Source: Nonomuraea sp. (GTDB lineage Bacteria > Actinomycetota > Actinomycetes > Streptosporangiales > Streptosporangiaceae). From it: a stretch of 16,295 nucleotides of DNA. Location of the stretch: positions 1 to 16,295 of the forward strand of contig JABFVJ010000490.1 in assembly GCA_013362835.1 (NCBI GenBank), given 5' to 3'. Numbering within the stretch: the stretch's first letter is position 1; each line of letters opens with the position of its first letter. The notes beneath the pieces are model-generated. The model was not told where the DNA came from, ran no database searches, and saw only the letters and a list, made by a program, of their open reading frames with translations. Below are positions 15,829-16,295 of the stretch, one piece after another. The position numbers and the translations under genes were made by a program.

Positions 15829-16295
15829 CTACTCGTCGGTAACTACTCCGCAGACGAGAGCGGCGGTGAGCAGTGCGTAGACGACGGGCGTGGCCGGCTC
15901 CCAGAGATGGGCGCGGGCTCCGAGCAGGGCCGCGACCGTCACGGCCACGCCCGTCCAGAGCGCCGCGCCCCCTCGTGGACGCGTGCCCCGGCCGGGATCC
16001 CACGGATCGCCAGGTGATCCGCCCGGCCGCCCGGCACGCGCCACTGTCCCCAGCGCGTCCCGTGCCCACCAGATGAGGAACGACACCCCCGCCGCCAGGC
16101 CGATCAGCATGAGGGAGTCGAGGGCCCAGGTCAGGGTGTCGGCGAAGGCGTACAGGGCGGCGTCGCGGAACTGGCGCGGGGCGGTGCGGCCGAGCAGGAG
16201 CAGCACCGACCAGCCGCACGCGAGGCCGAGCCGGCTGAGCGCGCGCCGACGCGCCGAGGGCGGCACGGCGTACAGCTCGCGCTCGCGCCGGCGCA
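15829..16295 (-). CDS. Membrane protein of unknown function (probably partial)
   Basis: I do not recognise this protein. The frame ends at TAG (15831-15829) and stays open to the right edge with no stop, so the true start may lie outside. An internal GTG at 16266 would give 145 residues but has only a weak ribosome site. Counting from it, four hydrophobic segments are near 13-26, 48-67 (SLMLIGLAAGVSFLIWWA), 101-118 and 126-142. A basic stretch (PSARRRALSRL) precedes the first. A Pro/Gly/Arg-rich loop (about 78-100) separates the second and third. Hydrophobic segments and GC-rich third positions support this frame over the overlapping Arg/Pro-rich one. It ends 40 bases before fadA on the same strand; a functional link with beta-oxidation is not shown. 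Confidence 0.6.
   Translation of the reverse strand, partial: RRRERELYAVPPSARRRALSRLGLACGWSVLLLLGRTAPRQFRDAALYAFADTLTWALDSLMLIGLAAGVSFLIWWARDALGTVARAGRPGGSPGDPWDPGRGTRPRGGAALWTGVAVTVAALLGARAHLWEPATPVVYALLTAALVCGVVTDE

Overview
The window is GC-rich, densely coded actinobacterial DNA. The evidence is strong G/C preference at third codon positions, several GTG starts, an SSI-type protease inhibitor, a ROK regulator beside a xylose-type ABC transporter, and possible leaderless genes. A filamentous actinomycete is likely; a Streptosporangiales member is my guess from general feel only. I saw no tRNA, rRNA, CRISPR array, IS element, prophage gene or attachment site.

Layout. (1) 1-540, minus: N-terminal half of an MFS transporter running off the left edge. 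(2) 541-840: 300-base divergent promoter region with two similar GTT-N6-AAC sites 63 bp apart. (3) 841-5281, plus: sugar operon of xylF-like lipoprotein, half-size ABC ATPase, xylH-like permease and ROK regulator, with a strong hairpin after the binding-protein gene. (4) 5278-7821, minus: three tandem paralogous exported zinc metallopeptidases. (5) 7961-9865, plus: dxs, first enzyme of the MEP isoprenoid pathway. (6) 9810-10448, minus: DedA-family membrane protein whose 3' end overlaps dxs by 56 bp. (7) 10539-12005, plus: APC/CAT-type amino-acid permease. (8) 12046-12432, minus: SSI-like secreted protease inhibitor with Lys at the inferred P1 site. (9) 12520-15788, minus: fadA-fadB pair for fatty-acid beta-oxidation, translationally coupled. 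(10) 15829-16295, minus: membrane protein of unknown function, probably cut by the window edge.

How the genes work together. The lipoprotein captures a pentose-type sugar outside the cell, and the ATPase and permease import it. The co-transcribed ROK protein probably senses the sugar or its metabolite and acts on the sites upstream of xylF. The fadA-fadB pair makes the trifunctional beta-oxidation machinery. The three metallopeptidases share six cysteines at matched spacing, HExxH and a downstream Glu, so they look like one exported enzyme family that expanded by local duplication. Each has a TANNNT box 8-10 nt before its start and little or no Shine-Dalgarno sequence, which suggests separate, leaderless or nearly leaderless transcription.

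Most of the window is ordinary. The best candidates for something undescribed are the metallopeptidase triplet, the paired sites before xylF, and the DedA protein that lacks the usual arginine pair.
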